From assembly GCA_903900845.1 (NCBI GenBank), contig CAIUOU010000092.1:1-49838 (forward strand): 49,838 nt of DNA, given 5' to 3'. This stretch comes from an uncultured Opitutia bacterium. Its GTDB lineage: Bacteria > Verrucomicrobiota > Verrucomicrobiia > Opitutales > Opitutaceae. Shown here piece after piece: positions 1-8,891 of this stretch. Positions within the stretch are counted from its first letter, which is position 1. Each line of letters opens with the position of its first letter. Made by a program: the position numbers and the translations under genes. Below the pieces are notes generated by a model. That model saw nothing but the letters and a program-made list of their open reading frames with translations, was not told where the DNA came from and did not search any database.

Positions 1-2
1 AA

Positions 3-986
3 TCAGGGCTTCAGGTACTTCGCGAGCGGCGGGTTCACCAGCTCCGCCATCTCCGGCGAATCAAAGTTGGCCTTGGTCACAAAGCCGACGCCGGTGTCGA
101 CGCGCGGCTCGACTTTGCCGCCACGCAGCATGGTCACGATGGCCTTCACGCCGAGGTAGCCCATCTTCATGGGATTTTGGACCACCAGACCCTGCACATC
201 GCCCGCCTTGAGGCCGGCGTTGAGGGTCTCGCCCGAATCGAAGGCCACCAGCTTGACGCGTCCGCCGGCGAGTCCGGCGTCGCGCAACGCCTGCATCATG
301 CCCACACCGGCCGTCTCGTTGCAGCAGAAGATGCCGTTAACCTGCCGGCCGAAACGGTTGAGGAGATTCTCGGAGGCGCGCTTGGCGGTGTCGCGGGTGG
401 CGCCCGCGTGCTGGTCGGTGGAGACGAGTTTGATGTTGGGGAAGTCGCGACGCATGACCTCGAGGAACCCCTCCTCGCGCTCCTCGGTGCTGGCGGAGCC
501 GACGGCGTAGCGCAGCAGGATGACATTGCCCTTGCCGCCGAGCATCTTGCCGAGCTCGCGCGCGGCGATGCGGCCGCCCTCGCGGTTGTCGGTGGAGATG
601 TAGCTGGCGGGGGCCTTGGACTCGATGCCGGAGTCGATCACGACCACCGGGATCTTGCCGCGGACGGCGGCCTCGACGGGGGCGACGAGGGCGCGGCGAT
701 CCAGCGGGGCGACGACGATGCCGCTGACGCGCTGGGCGGTGAAGTTCTCGATAACCTGCACCTGCTGCTCGCGGTCGTCCTCACGGAGCGGACCCTTCCA
801 GATGACCTGCACGTTGACGCCCTCGGCCTTGAGCTCCTGCTGGGCCTTCATGGCGCCGGCATGGACGGATTTCCAAAACTCGTGGGTGGTGCCCTTCGGG
901 ACGACCGCGATGCGGTACGTTTCGGCGGCGCCGGCGAGGACGGCGATCAGCGGCAGAAGCAGGGCGGAACGCAGGACGGACTTCAT
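3..986 (-). CDS. Periplasmic sugar-binding protein of an ABC importer
   Basis: The product is a 327-residue type I periplasmic binding protein of the ribose/galactose/inositol class (Peripla_BP_4-like). It would capture a sugar or polyol for an ABC importer. The ATG at 986 is chosen because it begins a signal peptide (MKSVLRSALLLPLIAVLAGA). An upstream in-frame start would add 84 residues of translated intergenic sequence. After the signal come the first-lobe start (YRIAVVPKGTTHEFW), the hinge-region strand GIVVAPLDRRALV, the second-lobe stretch GIFCCNETAGVGM and VAFDSGE. The stop codon lies at the window edge, so the permease and ATPase genes, if they follow, are outside. It diverges from the inositol oxygenase gene across 205 bases, which makes inositol a reasonable ligand guess. 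Ribose or another sugar is equally possible from sequence alone. Confidence 0.88.
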   Translation of the reverse strand: MKSVLRSALLLPLIAVLAGAAETYRIAVVPKGTTHEFWKSVHAGAMKAQQELKAEGVNVQVIWKGPLREDDREQQVQVIENFTAQRVSGIVVAPLDRRALVAPVEAAVRGKIPVVVIDSGIESKAPASYISTDNREGGRIAARELGKMLGGKGNVILLRYAVGSASTEEREEGFLEVMRRDFPNIKLVSTDQHAGATRDTAKRASENLLNRFGRQVNGIFCCNETAGVGMMQALRDAGLAGGRVKLVAFDSGETLNAGLKAGDVQGLVVQNPMKMGYLGVKAIVTMLRGGKVEPRVDTGVGFVTKANFDSPEMAELVNPPLAKYLKP

Positions 987-1191
987 GGCGTGGGTTGACG
1001 AGGGGTTGGGGGACCGGTCCGCGAAACCCGGAGCCGGCGCAGGCGGAAAGTCCGTTTCGCGCGCAGTGCCGTCAACCGCGAATTCCCCCGCGGGATGCCG
1101 GCGTCGCACACCGGCAACTCCGACTTGCGCCCGATCCGCGACCGGCGCTACCTCACGACGGACAACTGACCGCCAACCCTCCCCTATTTTC

Positions 1192-2112
1192 ATGAAATCC
1201 AACCTCTCCGAGAACAATTCCCAACCTCTCGCCAGCATGGATGAATGGGAGGACTTCCTGAAGACCCGCTACCCGGAGCCGGCTCCCGCGCCCGCGGGCG
1301 GCACGCGGCGGGCGCCGCCGGTCGGGATCGCGGCGGACAAGAAAAAGGAGGAATTCCGCCAGTATGAAGCCGAGGCGCGCCCGAGCGTGCGGGAGTTCTA
1401 CCGGCTGAACCACACGCACCAGACCTACGACTTCGGGCAGGCCAAGCGGAAGGAATACCTCGGCCTCAATCGCATGCAGATGAGTGTATGGGAGGCGATG
1501 GAGTACCTGAACCAGCTGATCGACGACTCCGACCCCGACACCGATCTCTCCCAACTCCAGCACCTGCTGCAGACCGCGGAGGCGATGCGCCGCGATGGCC
1601 AGCCGCGTTGGATGATCCTCACCGGCCTCGTGCACGACCTCGGCAAGATTCTCTGCCTCTGGGGCGAGCCGCAGTGGGCCGTGGTGGGCGATACCTTCGC
1701 CACCGGTTGCGCGTTCTCGCCGAAGAATGTGTTCCCCGAGTTCTTCGCGGCCAACCCAGACGCCAACCACGCGCGCTTTCAGACGCCCAACGGGGTCTAC
1801 GAGGAGGGCTGCGGGCTCGACAAGGTCGCCCTCTCCTGGGGCCACGACGAGTACATCTACCACGTGTGCAAAGACTACCTCCCCGAGGAGGGTCTCTACA
1901 TGCTGCGGTACCACAGCTTCTACCCGTGGCACCGCGAGGGCGCCTACGACCAATTCGCCACCGCGAAGGATCGCGCGATGAAGGAATGGGTCCTGAAGTT
2001 CAACACCTACGACCTCTACACCAAGAGCCACGAGGCGCCAGACGTCGCGAAGCTCCGCCCGTACTACGAGGATCTGATCCGCGAGTTCTTCCCCGCCAAG
2101 GTCCGCTGGTAG
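1192..2112 (+). CDS. myo-Inositol oxygenase (MIOX family)
   Basis: This 306-residue protein matches the animal and plant myo-inositol oxygenase fold closely. The family uses a mixed-valent di-iron site and O2 to cleave myo-inositol to D-glucuronate. All six expected iron ligands are visible: H124 (QHLLQTAE), H148 and D149 (LVHDLGK), H218 (SWGHDEYIYH), H241 (YHSFYPWH) and D274 (YDLYTK). Other family signatures are HTHQTYDFG at 74-82, WGEPQWAVVGDTF at 157-169 and the C-terminal LRPYYEDLI. The first 45 residues are a variable, Pro/Ala-rich extension; a second ATG at 1237 would remove 15 of them. No Shine-Dalgarno sequence is seen; the start follows ccctattttc. The gene ends 12 bases from the convergent glgA. 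The sugar-binding protein on the other side may supply its substrate. Confidence 0.93.
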   Translation: MKSNLSENNSQPLASMDEWEDFLKTRYPEPAPAPAGGTRRAPPVGIAADKKKEEFRQYEAEARPSVREFYRLNHTHQTYDFGQAKRKEYLGLNRMQMSVWEAMEYLNQLIDDSDPDTDLSQLQHLLQTAEAMRRDGQPRWMILTGLVHDLGKILCLWGEPQWAVVGDTFATGCAFSPKNVFPEFFAANPDANHARFQTPNGVYEEGCGLDKVALSWGHDEYIYHVCKDYLPEEGLYMLRYHSFYPWHREGAYDQFATAKDRAMKEWVLKFNTYDLYTKSHEAPDVAKLRPYYEDLIREFFPAKVRW

Positions 2113-2124
2113 GCGGACGCGGCC

Positions 2125-3567
2125 TCACAGCGAATCCTGGTAAAGCCGGTCGTAAGCCCCGGCGGCCGACTTCCAGCTGAAGTCACGGGCCATCCCACGC
2201 TGCTGGACCGCGCCGTACCGGGCCGGGTCGGCGAACAAGGCTAAAGCCCGCTGCAGCGCCTCGAGGAGGCCGGTGCTGCTCGGGTCGCAGATCAAGCCGG
2301 TGCCATGCTTGGGATCGTCGTCGGCATCAATCACCGTGTCGACCAGACCGCCGACGCGGCTGACCAACGGCACCGTGCCGTACACCTGCGAGTACATCTG
2401 GTTGAGGCCGCAAGGCTCGAACACCGAGGGCATGAGGAAGAAATCCGATCCCGCCTCGATCAGATGGCTCATGGCCTCGTCGAGTCGCGGCGTGAAATGC
2501 ACCTTCGACGGCGCCTCGCGCGCCAGCGCACGCACTTCCTCCTCCAGCCGGCGGTCACCCGAGCCGAGCAACACGAGACGCACGTCGTTCGACTGGAAAA
2601 AGTCACGGTTGGCGAGGATGAGGTCGACCCCCTTCTGCGCCGCCAGCCGCGCGACCACCCCGAAGACCGGACCCCTGAACGCCCCGGTGAAACCGCAGCG
2701 TTTCAGCAACTCCGCCCGGCAAACCTTCTTGCCCGACATGTTCTGACGCGAATAACGCGCCGGCAGCTGCTCATCGCTCGCCGGATTCCAGATCGCGGTG
2801 TCGACGCCGTTGATGAGCCCCACGAGATCCTCCGCGCGCGTCTGCACCACGCCATCCAGGCCGCAGCCGAACTCCGGAGTCTGGATCTCCTGCGCGTACC
2901 GCGGGCTCACCGTCGTGACGCGATCGGCGAACAGGATCCCGCCCTTCATCAGATTGATCTGCGAATAGTACTCGATGCCATCCATCTGGTTCAACTCATC
3001 GGGCAGATTGGTGCGAGTGAACGTGCGCGACGGGAACACCCCCTGGTAGGCGATATTGTGGATGGTGAAGACGGTCTTAAGCGCGAGCGTCACGCCGTGG
3101 CGCCGCTCCGCTTGCCGCAGCAGCACGGGCACCAGCGCCGCCTGCCAGTCATGGCAGTGCACGATGTCGGCACCCGCGTCGGAGAGCCGCAGCGACTCCA
3201 CGACGGCCTTGGAGAAGAAGATGAAGCGCTCCGAGTTGTCCTCGTAATCGCGCTCGCCGTTCCCGTAGGCGCCGCGACGGTCAAAGAACTCCTCCCGGCA
3301 GACAAGGTGCACCGTGACCCCGGGCCGCGGGGAAAACGACCGCACCTCGCCCGAAAGGAACTCGATCCCCTGTTCGACCTTGAGCCGGTGGCTGCGCTCC
3401 GCCGTCGCGGCATCCTTGTGCTCCAGCACCGCGCGGTAGCCCGGCAGATAAACCGCGACCTCGTGCCCGCGATCCGCCAGCGCGCCGGTCAACGCCCCCA
3501 CCGCGTCCGCGAGACCTCCAGTCTTCACGTAGGGGAAGAGTTCGCTCGCGACGTGGACGATTTTCAT
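2125..3567 (-). CDS. glgA: Glycogen synthase (ADP-glucose type)
   Basis: The 480-residue product is a GT5 starch/glycogen synthase, which transfers glucose from ADP-glucose to the growing alpha-1,4-glucan in the cytoplasm. The N-terminus carries the ADP-glucose-binding KTGGLADAVGAL motif at about residues 15-26. Further on are VHCHDWQAAL, FTIHNIAYQG and GLINGVDTAIWNP. The C-terminal lobe has the catalytic-glutamate motif SVFEPCGLNQMYS and the GGLVDTV loop. Length and motif order are normal for bacterial GlgA (about 480). It diverges from the RNase R gene across 82 bases and converges with the inositol oxygenase gene. Glycogen phosphorylase is also in this window but 30 kb away, so the glycogen genes are not one operon here. 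Confidence 0.97.
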   Translation of the reverse strand: MKIVHVASELFPYVKTGGLADAVGALTGALADRGHEVAVYLPGYRAVLEHKDAATAERSHRLKVEQGIEFLSGEVRSFSPRPGVTVHLVCREEFFDRRGAYGNGERDYEDNSERFIFFSKAVVESLRLSDAGADIVHCHDWQAALVPVLLRQAERRHGVTLALKTVFTIHNIAYQGVFPSRTFTRTNLPDELNQMDGIEYYSQINLMKGGILFADRVTTVSPRYAQEIQTPEFGCGLDGVVQTRAEDLVGLINGVDTAIWNPASDEQLPARYSRQNMSGKKVCRAELLKRCGFTGAFRGPVFGVVARLAAQKGVDLILANRDFFQSNDVRLVLLGSGDRRLEEEVRALAREAPSKVHFTPRLDEAMSHLIEAGSDFFLMPSVFEPCGLNQMYSQVYGTVPLVSRVGGLVDTVIDADDDPKHGTGLICDPSSTGLLEALQRALALFADPARYGAVQQRGMARDFSWKSAAGAYDRLYQDSL

Positions 3568-3649
3568 CGCTCGAACCCTACCCTCGGAGTTTAGCTAGGC
3601 CAATCCGAAACGCCCGGGCGCGCCGCGCCGGTGCGCTGTCCCTATTCCG

Positions 3650-6052
3650 ATGACGCTCCGCGAACGCCTTCTCGCCCTTCTCCGGGCCGACAATTTCACC
3701 CCCGCCGATGAATTCGGCCTCTGCCGTCAGCTGGGACTGCGCCAGCAGGCCCGGGCGTCGGTGCGCAAGGAGATCGAGTCCCTGCTCAAGGCGGGACTCG
3801 CCCGCCGCGACTCCCGCGGACGCCTGCTGCCCGTGTCGAAACCGACCCGGCAAGCCGCGCCTGCTCCCGCCGCCACGCGCGCGGTGTTCACCCCGACGCG
3901 GCGCGGCCCGACGATGCCGCCGCCCGGCTCGCCCAGTCCGTTCGCGAAGTCGGCGAAACCGGTCGCCGCATCCGTGGCGAACGCCGCCCCCGCTCCCGCC
4001 TCATCCGAACCGAAGCTCAAGCAAGGCGAAAGCGTGGGCCGCATCCAGTTCCGGCTTGGTGGCTCCGCCTACGTTGTGCGCGAAGGCGCGGCCGGCGAGG
4101 TCGGCCTGCAGATCGCCCCGGATGACACCGACGTCGCCCTCCCGGGCGACCGCGTGATCGTGCGCGAACTCGTGGGTCGCCGGGGCCGGCGTCCCGGCGA
4201 GAAGGTCGGTCGCGTGGTGCGCGTGCTTGAGCGCGAGCGGGACACGATCATCGGTGAACTCCGGGGCGGGCGACGTCATCCCGTGGTGCTGCCCGATGAT
4301 CCGCGCGTCGGCCGCGAGATCCAAGTCACCGGCGTCGACCTCGCCGAGTCCGGTCCCGCCCCGCGGGAAGGAGACAAGGTCGTGCTGAGGCTAGCGGAGT
4401 GGACCCGGCGTGAGCTGCCCCCGGCGGGCGTGGTGGTCGCGCGCCTCGGCCGGACCTTCGAACCGCAGGCGGAGATGCGCGCGGTGCTGCTGCGCTACAA
4501 CCTCAGCCGCGAGTTTCCCGCGCCCGCCGAGCAGGAGGCCGCCGCGCTGCCGGACCGCGTGCCGGCCGCGCAGACGACGGGGCGCGAGGACTTCCGGCGC
4601 AAGGCGGTGTTCACGATCGACCCGGACGACGCGAAGGACTTCGACGACGCGCTTTCGCTCGAGGAACTGGCGCACGGCGCCGTGCGGGTCGGCGTCCACA
4701 TCGCCGATGTCTCGGCCTACGTGCGCCCGGGCACGGCGCTCGACGCCGAGGCACAGCGCCGGGGCAACTCAACGTACCTCGTCGGCACGGTCGTTCCCAT
4801 GCTGCCGGAAAAGCTCTCCAACGGGCTTTGCTCGCTCGTCGAGGCGGAGGACCGGCTGTGCAAGGCGGTGTTGTTCACGTTCGAAGCCCGCGGGGCACTC
4901 CGTGAGACCGAGTTCGCCGAGACCGTCATCCGCAGCCGCAAGCGCCTGACGTACAAGCAGGCCTACGCGCTGCTCACGGAGGACGACCTCGAGCGCGTGC
5001 GCGCCCTGCCTTCTCCCCCCCGGCACCGCACCGGGTCGTCCGGACGCCCGCTGCGCGAACTCCCGCCGGGCGAGCTGCGCGACCTCCAGGGATGGGTGCG
5101 GAGCCTGTGGGCGATCGCGAAACGTCTGCGCGCCGACCGGATGGCGCACGGCAGCCTCGACCTCGACATGCCGGAAACCCGCATCCTCGTGGACGCCCAA
5201 GGTCACGCGGAGCGACTGGAACGCATCGAGCACGACGAGAGCCACCAACTCGTCGAGGAGTTCATGCTGGCGGCGAACGAGGCGGTCGCGCGCCTCACCC
5301 GCACCCGCCGCCTGCCCTCGCTTTACCGGGTCCATGACGACCCGGAGCCCGCGCGATTGCTCGAGCTGCGCGAGACGCTGGCGAAGTTCGGCATCAAGAC
5401 CGGCGATCTTTCGAACCGGCGGGAGCTCACGCGCCTGCTCGCGCTGCTGGCGGACCACCCGCAGGGCCACACTCTCCGCACACAGCTCCTGCGGAGCCTG
5501 CGCAAGGCGGCTTACCGCCACACGCCCGACGGCCACTTCGGCCTGCACAAGCGCGATTACACCCACTTCACCTCGCCCATCCGCCGATACGCGGACCTCG
5601 TCGTGCACCGAGTGCTGGCGGCGCACCTCGCGAAACCCGGAGCGCCGGCCGCCGCGCACGACCTCCCGCAGGTGACCCGGCTCGGCGAGCATCTCACGCG
5701 CACGGAGGTCAACAGCGCGGAGGCGGAGCGCGAGAGCGTGAAGGTGAAGCTGGTTGAGTTCTTCGACCGAGAGCTTGGCCGGACGCCGCCCGCGCGCTTC
5801 GCCGCGGTGATCACCGACGTGCGCCCGCACGGGTTCTTCGTCGAGCTCACTGAATCGATGACCTTCGGCTTCGTGCCGGCGGAATTGCTGCCTGCCGACC
5901 GCTACGATTTCGACGAGGGCGAGGCCGCGCTCACCGGCCGGCGCCAACGCCAGCGTTACGCCCTCAACGGCCGCCTCGACGTCGCGGTGGCTCGCGTCGA
6001 CCGCTACAAGCGCCTGATCGACTTCCGGCCGGCCGACGACTCGGCGGTTTGA
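3650..6052 (+). CDS. rnr: Ribonuclease R (RNB-family 3'-5' exoribonuclease)
   Basis: This 800-residue protein is an RNase II/R exoribonuclease that degrades structured RNA from the 3' end. An N-terminal winged-helix-like region (residues 1-65) is followed by a Pro/Ala-rich linker (about 66-125), cold-shock-type RNA-binding domains (about 130-290), the RNB catalytic domain (about 310-650) and an S1 domain (from about 713, FAAVITDVRPHGFFVEL). The acidic metal-binding cluster of the active site is present at about 322-335 (TIDPDDAKDFDDALS). The signature HYTHFTSPIRRYADL appears here as DYTHFTSPIRRYADL. The winged-helix and S1 domains favour RNase R over RNase II. There is no clear Shine-Dalgarno sequence before the ATG. 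It diverges from glgA and is followed 31 bases later by a DUF5069 gene on the same strand. Confidence 0.95.
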   Translation: MTLRERLLALLRADNFTPADEFGLCRQLGLRQQARASVRKEIESLLKAGLARRDSRGRLLPVSKPTRQAAPAPAATRAVFTPTRRGPTMPPPGSPSPFAKSAKPVAASVANAAPAPASSEPKLKQGESVGRIQFRLGGSAYVVREGAAGEVGLQIAPDDTDVALPGDRVIVRELVGRRGRRPGEKVGRVVRVLERERDTIIGELRGGRRHPVVLPDDPRVGREIQVTGVDLAESGPAPREGDKVVLRLAEWTRRELPPAGVVVARLGRTFEPQAEMRAVLLRYNLSREFPAPAEQEAAALPDRVPAAQTTGREDFRRKAVFTIDPDDAKDFDDALSLEELAHGAVRVGVHIADVSAYVRPGTALDAEAQRRGNSTYLVGTVVPMLPEKLSNGLCSLVEAEDRLCKAVLFTFEARGALRETEFAETVIRSRKRLTYKQAYALLTEDDLERVRALPSPPRHRTGSSGRPLRELPPGELRDLQGWVRSLWAIAKRLRADRMAHGSLDLDMPETRILVDAQGHAERLERIEHDESHQLVEEFMLAANEAVARLTRTRRLPSLYRVHDDPEPARLLELRETLAKFGIKTGDLSNRRELTRLLALLADHPQGHTLRTQLLRSLRKAAYRHTPDGHFGLHKRDYTHFTSPIRRYADLVVHRVLAAHLAKPGAPAAAHDLPQVTRLGEHLTRTEVNSAEAERESVKVKLVEFFDRELGRTPPARFAAVITDVRPHGFFVELTESMTFGFVPAELLPADRYDFDEGEAALTGRRQRQRYALNGRLDVAVARVDRYKRLIDFRPADDSAV

Positions 6053-6083
6053 CGCGCCCGCGGCCCGAAGGTTGTTTGGCAGG

Positions 6084-6617
6084 ATGGATCACTACTCTTT
6101 CGCCCGCGATTTCCGAAAGGTCTACGACGCCGCCGTCGCCCGCTTTGCCGCGGGTCAACGGGACACCGCGACACTGTTGACCGACGAGGAGCGCCGGTTC
6201 GTTTCCGCCAACGGCCTCACCGTGCAGAACTTCCTCGATTACGCCGAGGATCATAACGGCTACGGCGGGGAGCCCGGCCCCGAGCAGGCGCTCGCGATCG
6301 AGTTGGTTCGCCGCGACTATTTCCTGAATGCGCAAGGCGGCCGCCCCCCGGCTACGGCGCTGGACGAGGCTTCCCTGCCCGCCAAGACCGAAGCCGCGCG
6401 CGGCATCGCGTGGCTGCCGCGATTGCTCCCGAAGGCGCGGGCCAAGCTGCGTGGCGAGCTCCCTTCTTCGCTCATGTACGGCTGCGGCGGCGACCGACGA
6501 TTCTTCCGCGAGCACAACATCCTGCCCGCGGAGTTCCTGGCCCTGACCTGGCGACATGAGCACGACCCCGCCGCGATCATCGACTGGGTGATCCGGCGCA
6601 AGGCGGAGGCCCGCTGA
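6084..6617 (+). CDS. DUF5069 family protein
   Basis: The protein has 177 residues and no signal peptide or membrane segment. Its second half fits the DUF5069 pattern: WLPRLLPKARAKLRGELP, then YGCGGDRRFF, then a segment (LPAEFLALTWRHEHD) resembling the usual aspartate/glutamate-rich helix. I know this family mainly from Verrucomicrobiota and Planctomycetota, and its function is not established. The ATG at 6084 is preferred over a TTG at 6072, which would add only four residues. It lies 31 bases after the RNase R gene and 12 bases before the broken oxidoreductase gene, so co-transcription with rnr is possible. No function is proposed. Confidence 0.75.
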   Translation: MDHYSFARDFRKVYDAAVARFAAGQRDTATLLTDEERRFVSANGLTVQNFLDYAEDHNGYGGEPGPEQALAIELVRRDYFLNAQGGRPPATALDEASLPAKTEAARGIAWLPRLLPKARAKLRGELPSSLMYGCGGDRRFFREHNILPAEFLALTWRHEHDPAAIIDWVIRRKAEAR

Positions 6618-6629
6618 AATTCCGGCCGG

Positions 6630-7712
6630 ATGTCCGCCGCTCCCTCACCCCTCTGGACACGCCGCCGGATCCTGCATGGTTCGGCCGCGGCGGCAGTCGC
6701 TTTCCCTTTCGCCACTCGGGGAGCGGAGGTCCCTGCACCTTTGGGCATCGGCCAGATCGGCGTCGAGCACAGCCATGCGTCGGGCAAGATGCAGGCGATC
6801 CGCTCGCTGCCTGGGCTCTGGCGGATCGCCGGGCTGGCAGATGCGAAGGACCGCGCGCGAGGACCGGCCTACTAGGGCGTTCCTCGCCTGACCGAAGCAC
6901 AGCTGCTCTCCGACTCCACGGTGCGGGCGGTCGCGGTGGAGACCCCGCTGGCCCAAGCCTGCGCCACGGCCATGCGCGCTTTGCGCGCGGGGAAACACGT
7001 GCATCTCGACAAGCCAGGTGCGACCGACCACGCGGAATTCGCCGCGATGCGCGGGGAGGCCGAGCAACGCGGCCTGATCCTGCAGATGGGCTACATGCTC
7101 CGGTACAACCCGGGCATCGTCTTCCTGCGCCGCGCAGTGCGGGAGGGCTGGCTCGGCGAGATCATGGAGGTCGAGGGACTGATGGGGAAGCCGGCGGGGG
7201 AAACGGAGCGTGACTACGCCGCAAATCTGCCGGGCGGGGCGATGTTCGAGCTCGGCTGCCACCTGATCGACGTGATCGTCGACCTGCTCGGTCCGCCCGT
7301 GGCCGTGCACCACCACCGCACACCGACGCGCGACGACGGTTTGCCTGATCACCAGCTCGCCGTGCTCGAGTACCGGCGCACGACCGCGACCGTACGCATC
7401 AATCTCGCGGACCCCTTCGGCAACGAGCGACGAAGGCTCAGCGTCACCGGTAAGCATGGCACCTGCGAAGTGCTGCCGCTGGAGTCAGGAAACGTGACGC
7501 TATCTTTGAAACGCGAGCACGGCGGCTTCAAGGCGGGCCGGCACACCGTGCGGCTGCCCCGCGAGGGCGGGCGTTACGACGGTGAGTTCATGGATCTCGC
7601 CGCCGCCGTGCGCGGGCAACGCACCCTACCCTGGAACGCGGCCCACGATACCGCGACGCACCGCGCGACCCTGCTGGCTTCGGGGGTTGCGGCGCCGCGA
7701 AAGAACCCCTAG
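6630..7712 (+). pseudogene. Gfo/Idh/MocA oxidoreductase interrupted by an in-frame TAG
   Basis: One reading frame runs from the ATG at 6630 to the stop at 7712 (361 codons). It is broken by a single TAG at 6873-6875. Homology continues on both sides without a frame change: before the stop is GPAY, after it GVPRLTEAQLL. The product would be an NAD(P)-dependent sugar oxidoreductase with a twin-arginine signal (RRRILHGSAAAA). It has a Rossmann start (GIGQIGVEHSH), the catalytic-type KHVHLDKP loop (DKP where the family usually has EKP) and GCHLIDVIVDLLG in the C-terminal domain. Suppression, a point mutation (for example from CAG or GAG) or a sequencing error would all look like this. The next start in frame, a GTG at 6921, would make a protein lacking the nucleotide-binding half. 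BLUF gene 1 begins 14 bases after the stop. Confidence 0.82.
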
Positions 7713-7726
7713 GCAGACCGTTCAGG

Positions 7727-8188
7727 ATGACTGTCCCCGGCCCTCTTCCGATCCCGCCGACCGGCCCGCTGCACCGCGTGCTGTACGTCGCCACCGCCCG
7801 CGTGCCGTTCTCGCGCGAGGATCTGGCGACGCTGCTGGAGCGGTCGCGGATGAACAACGAGCGCGACGACATCACCGGCATGATGCTCTACCGCGACGGA
7901 CTTTTCATCCAGGCCCTCGAGGGACCCGCCGTCCCGGTGCGCAACCTGCTGGGCCGCATCAAAAACGACTCCCGGATCTCCAGCTGCGACGTGATCGACG
8001 AGAGTGACGGCGACGAACGCATTTTCTCCGAGTGGCGGATGGCGTTCCGCAATCTCGACGATGCCGGCATCGCCTCTCATCCGGGCTTTTCCGACTTCAT
8101 GAACGCGCCGCGCACCTCTCCTAAAAGCCTACCCCGCGACCCGGCCAACTACTGGAGCACCCTCGACTTCTACCGGCAGCAGTTCTGA
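7727..8188 (+). CDS. BLUF-domain blue-light sensor 1
   Basis: This 153-residue protein consists almost entirely of one BLUF domain, which binds FAD and senses blue light through a hydrogen-bond switch. The expected flavin-site residues are present: Y20 (HRVLYVATA), N44 (MNNERDDITG), Q62 (GLFIQALEG), and W103 with M105 (SEWRMAF). Past about residue 112 there is only a short tail of about 40 residues and no fused enzymatic domain. It is therefore a short BLUF protein that must act through a partner. It starts 14 bases after the broken oxidoreductase gene and 97 bases before a second BLUF gene. The N-terminal 14 residues (Pro-rich) are unconserved, so a later start cannot be excluded. Confidence 0.93.
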   Translation: MTVPGPLPIPPTGPLHRVLYVATARVPFSREDLATLLERSRMNNERDDITGMMLYRDGLFIQALEGPAVPVRNLLGRIKNDSRISSCDVIDESDGDERIFSEWRMAFRNLDDAGIASHPGFSDFMNAPRTSPKSLPRDPANYWSTLDFYRQQF

Positions 8189-8285
8189 GCCGGCACCACG
8201 GAAAAACCGCTCGACGCGCCGCGAGCGGACTAGAGACTGCCGCGCTGTCCCCACCCCCCGGCCCGCGCCGAAGGGACCGCCCGCA

Positions 8286-8762
8286 ATGAATAACCCCAAC
8301 CGTTCCAACCCTGCCGGAGGTGTCGCCTCCGGGGCCGGTTCCGGCCTGCACTTTCTCATGTACGTGAGCTCCGCCCGCCGGAAATTCGGTCCCGCGGAAA
8401 TCGCCGAACTGCTCGCCATCGCCCGCGAGAAGAATTCCCGCATCGGGATCACCGGCATGCTGCTCTACAAGGCCGGTCTCTTCCTGCAGGTGCTGGAGGG
8501 CGACTCGGAACGGGTGCGCGATTTGTACACGAAGATCGCCAGCGACAATCGGCACCGGGCCTGCTCCGTCGTGATGGAGGGATCCATCCCGGAACGCCGC
8601 TTCCGCGACTGGTCGATGGCCTTCCGCAACCTCGATGACCCCGACCTCTCGAAGCTCCCGGGCTACAGCGAGTTCATGGCGAACCCACGCCTCTTCGCCG
8701 ACATCAAGGACGACCCCGACGGCTGCTGGTCCGTGCTGCGGGTCTTCCGCGACACCCTCTGA
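8286..8762 (+). CDS. BLUF-domain blue-light sensor 2
   Basis: This is a 158-residue BLUF protein, clearly a paralogue of the preceding gene. The flavin-site residues are Y26 (FLMYVSSA), N50 (EKNSRIGITG), Q68 (GLFLQVLEG), W109 and M111 (RDWSMAF). The two proteins also share the tail pattern after the domain (AFRNLDD, then a Gly-Tyr/Phe-Ser-x-Phe-Met segment), so the duplication covers the whole gene. The first 20 residues are Gly/Ser/Asn-rich and not part of the domain. It matches the BLUF consensus better than sensor 1 (YVSSA and GITG rather than YVATA and DITG). No output domain is fused. A possible terminator follows at 8793-8824. Confidence 0.94.
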   Translation: MNNPNRSNPAGGVASGAGSGLHFLMYVSSARRKFGPAEIAELLAIAREKNSRIGITGMLLYKAGLFLQVLEGDSERVRDLYTKIASDNRHRACSVVMEGSIPERRFRDWSMAFRNLDDPDLSKLPGYSEFMANPRLFADIKDDPDGCWSVLRVFRDTL

Positions 8763-8792
8763 CGGCCCCCCCGACCAAGGGAGGAGATCCGG

Positions 8793-8824
8793 TCCGGACT
8801 TTCCGCCCGGGCCGGGAGTCCGGA
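8793..8824 (+). terminator. Inverted repeat after BLUF gene 2, possible terminator
   Basis: TCCGGACT at 8793-8800 is complemented exactly by AGTCCGGA at 8817-8824, with a 16-base GC-rich loop. The sequence after it (GGTTAAAAG) has only a weak T content, so factor-independent termination is uncertain. It sits 30 bases after the stop codon of BLUF gene 2 and before the amidase gene, where a transcript end would be expected. Confidence 0.4.
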
Positions 8825-8891
8825 GGTTAAAAGTTCGAAACGCCGGACTCGATGAAACACTCAACGCCCTGACCCCTTCAGGGCCATTCCC

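Noticed and set aside
4769-5947. A 392-codon minus-strand frame inside rnr
   Set aside because: It is antisense to the RNB catalytic domain and its composition is that of a GC-driven shadow frame.
6873-6875. TAG read as pyrrolysine or another recoded amino acid
   Set aside because: The oxidoreductase family does not need a special residue there, no recoding element is visible, and other genes here use TAG as an ordinary stop (for example receptor 1 at 14313-14315).
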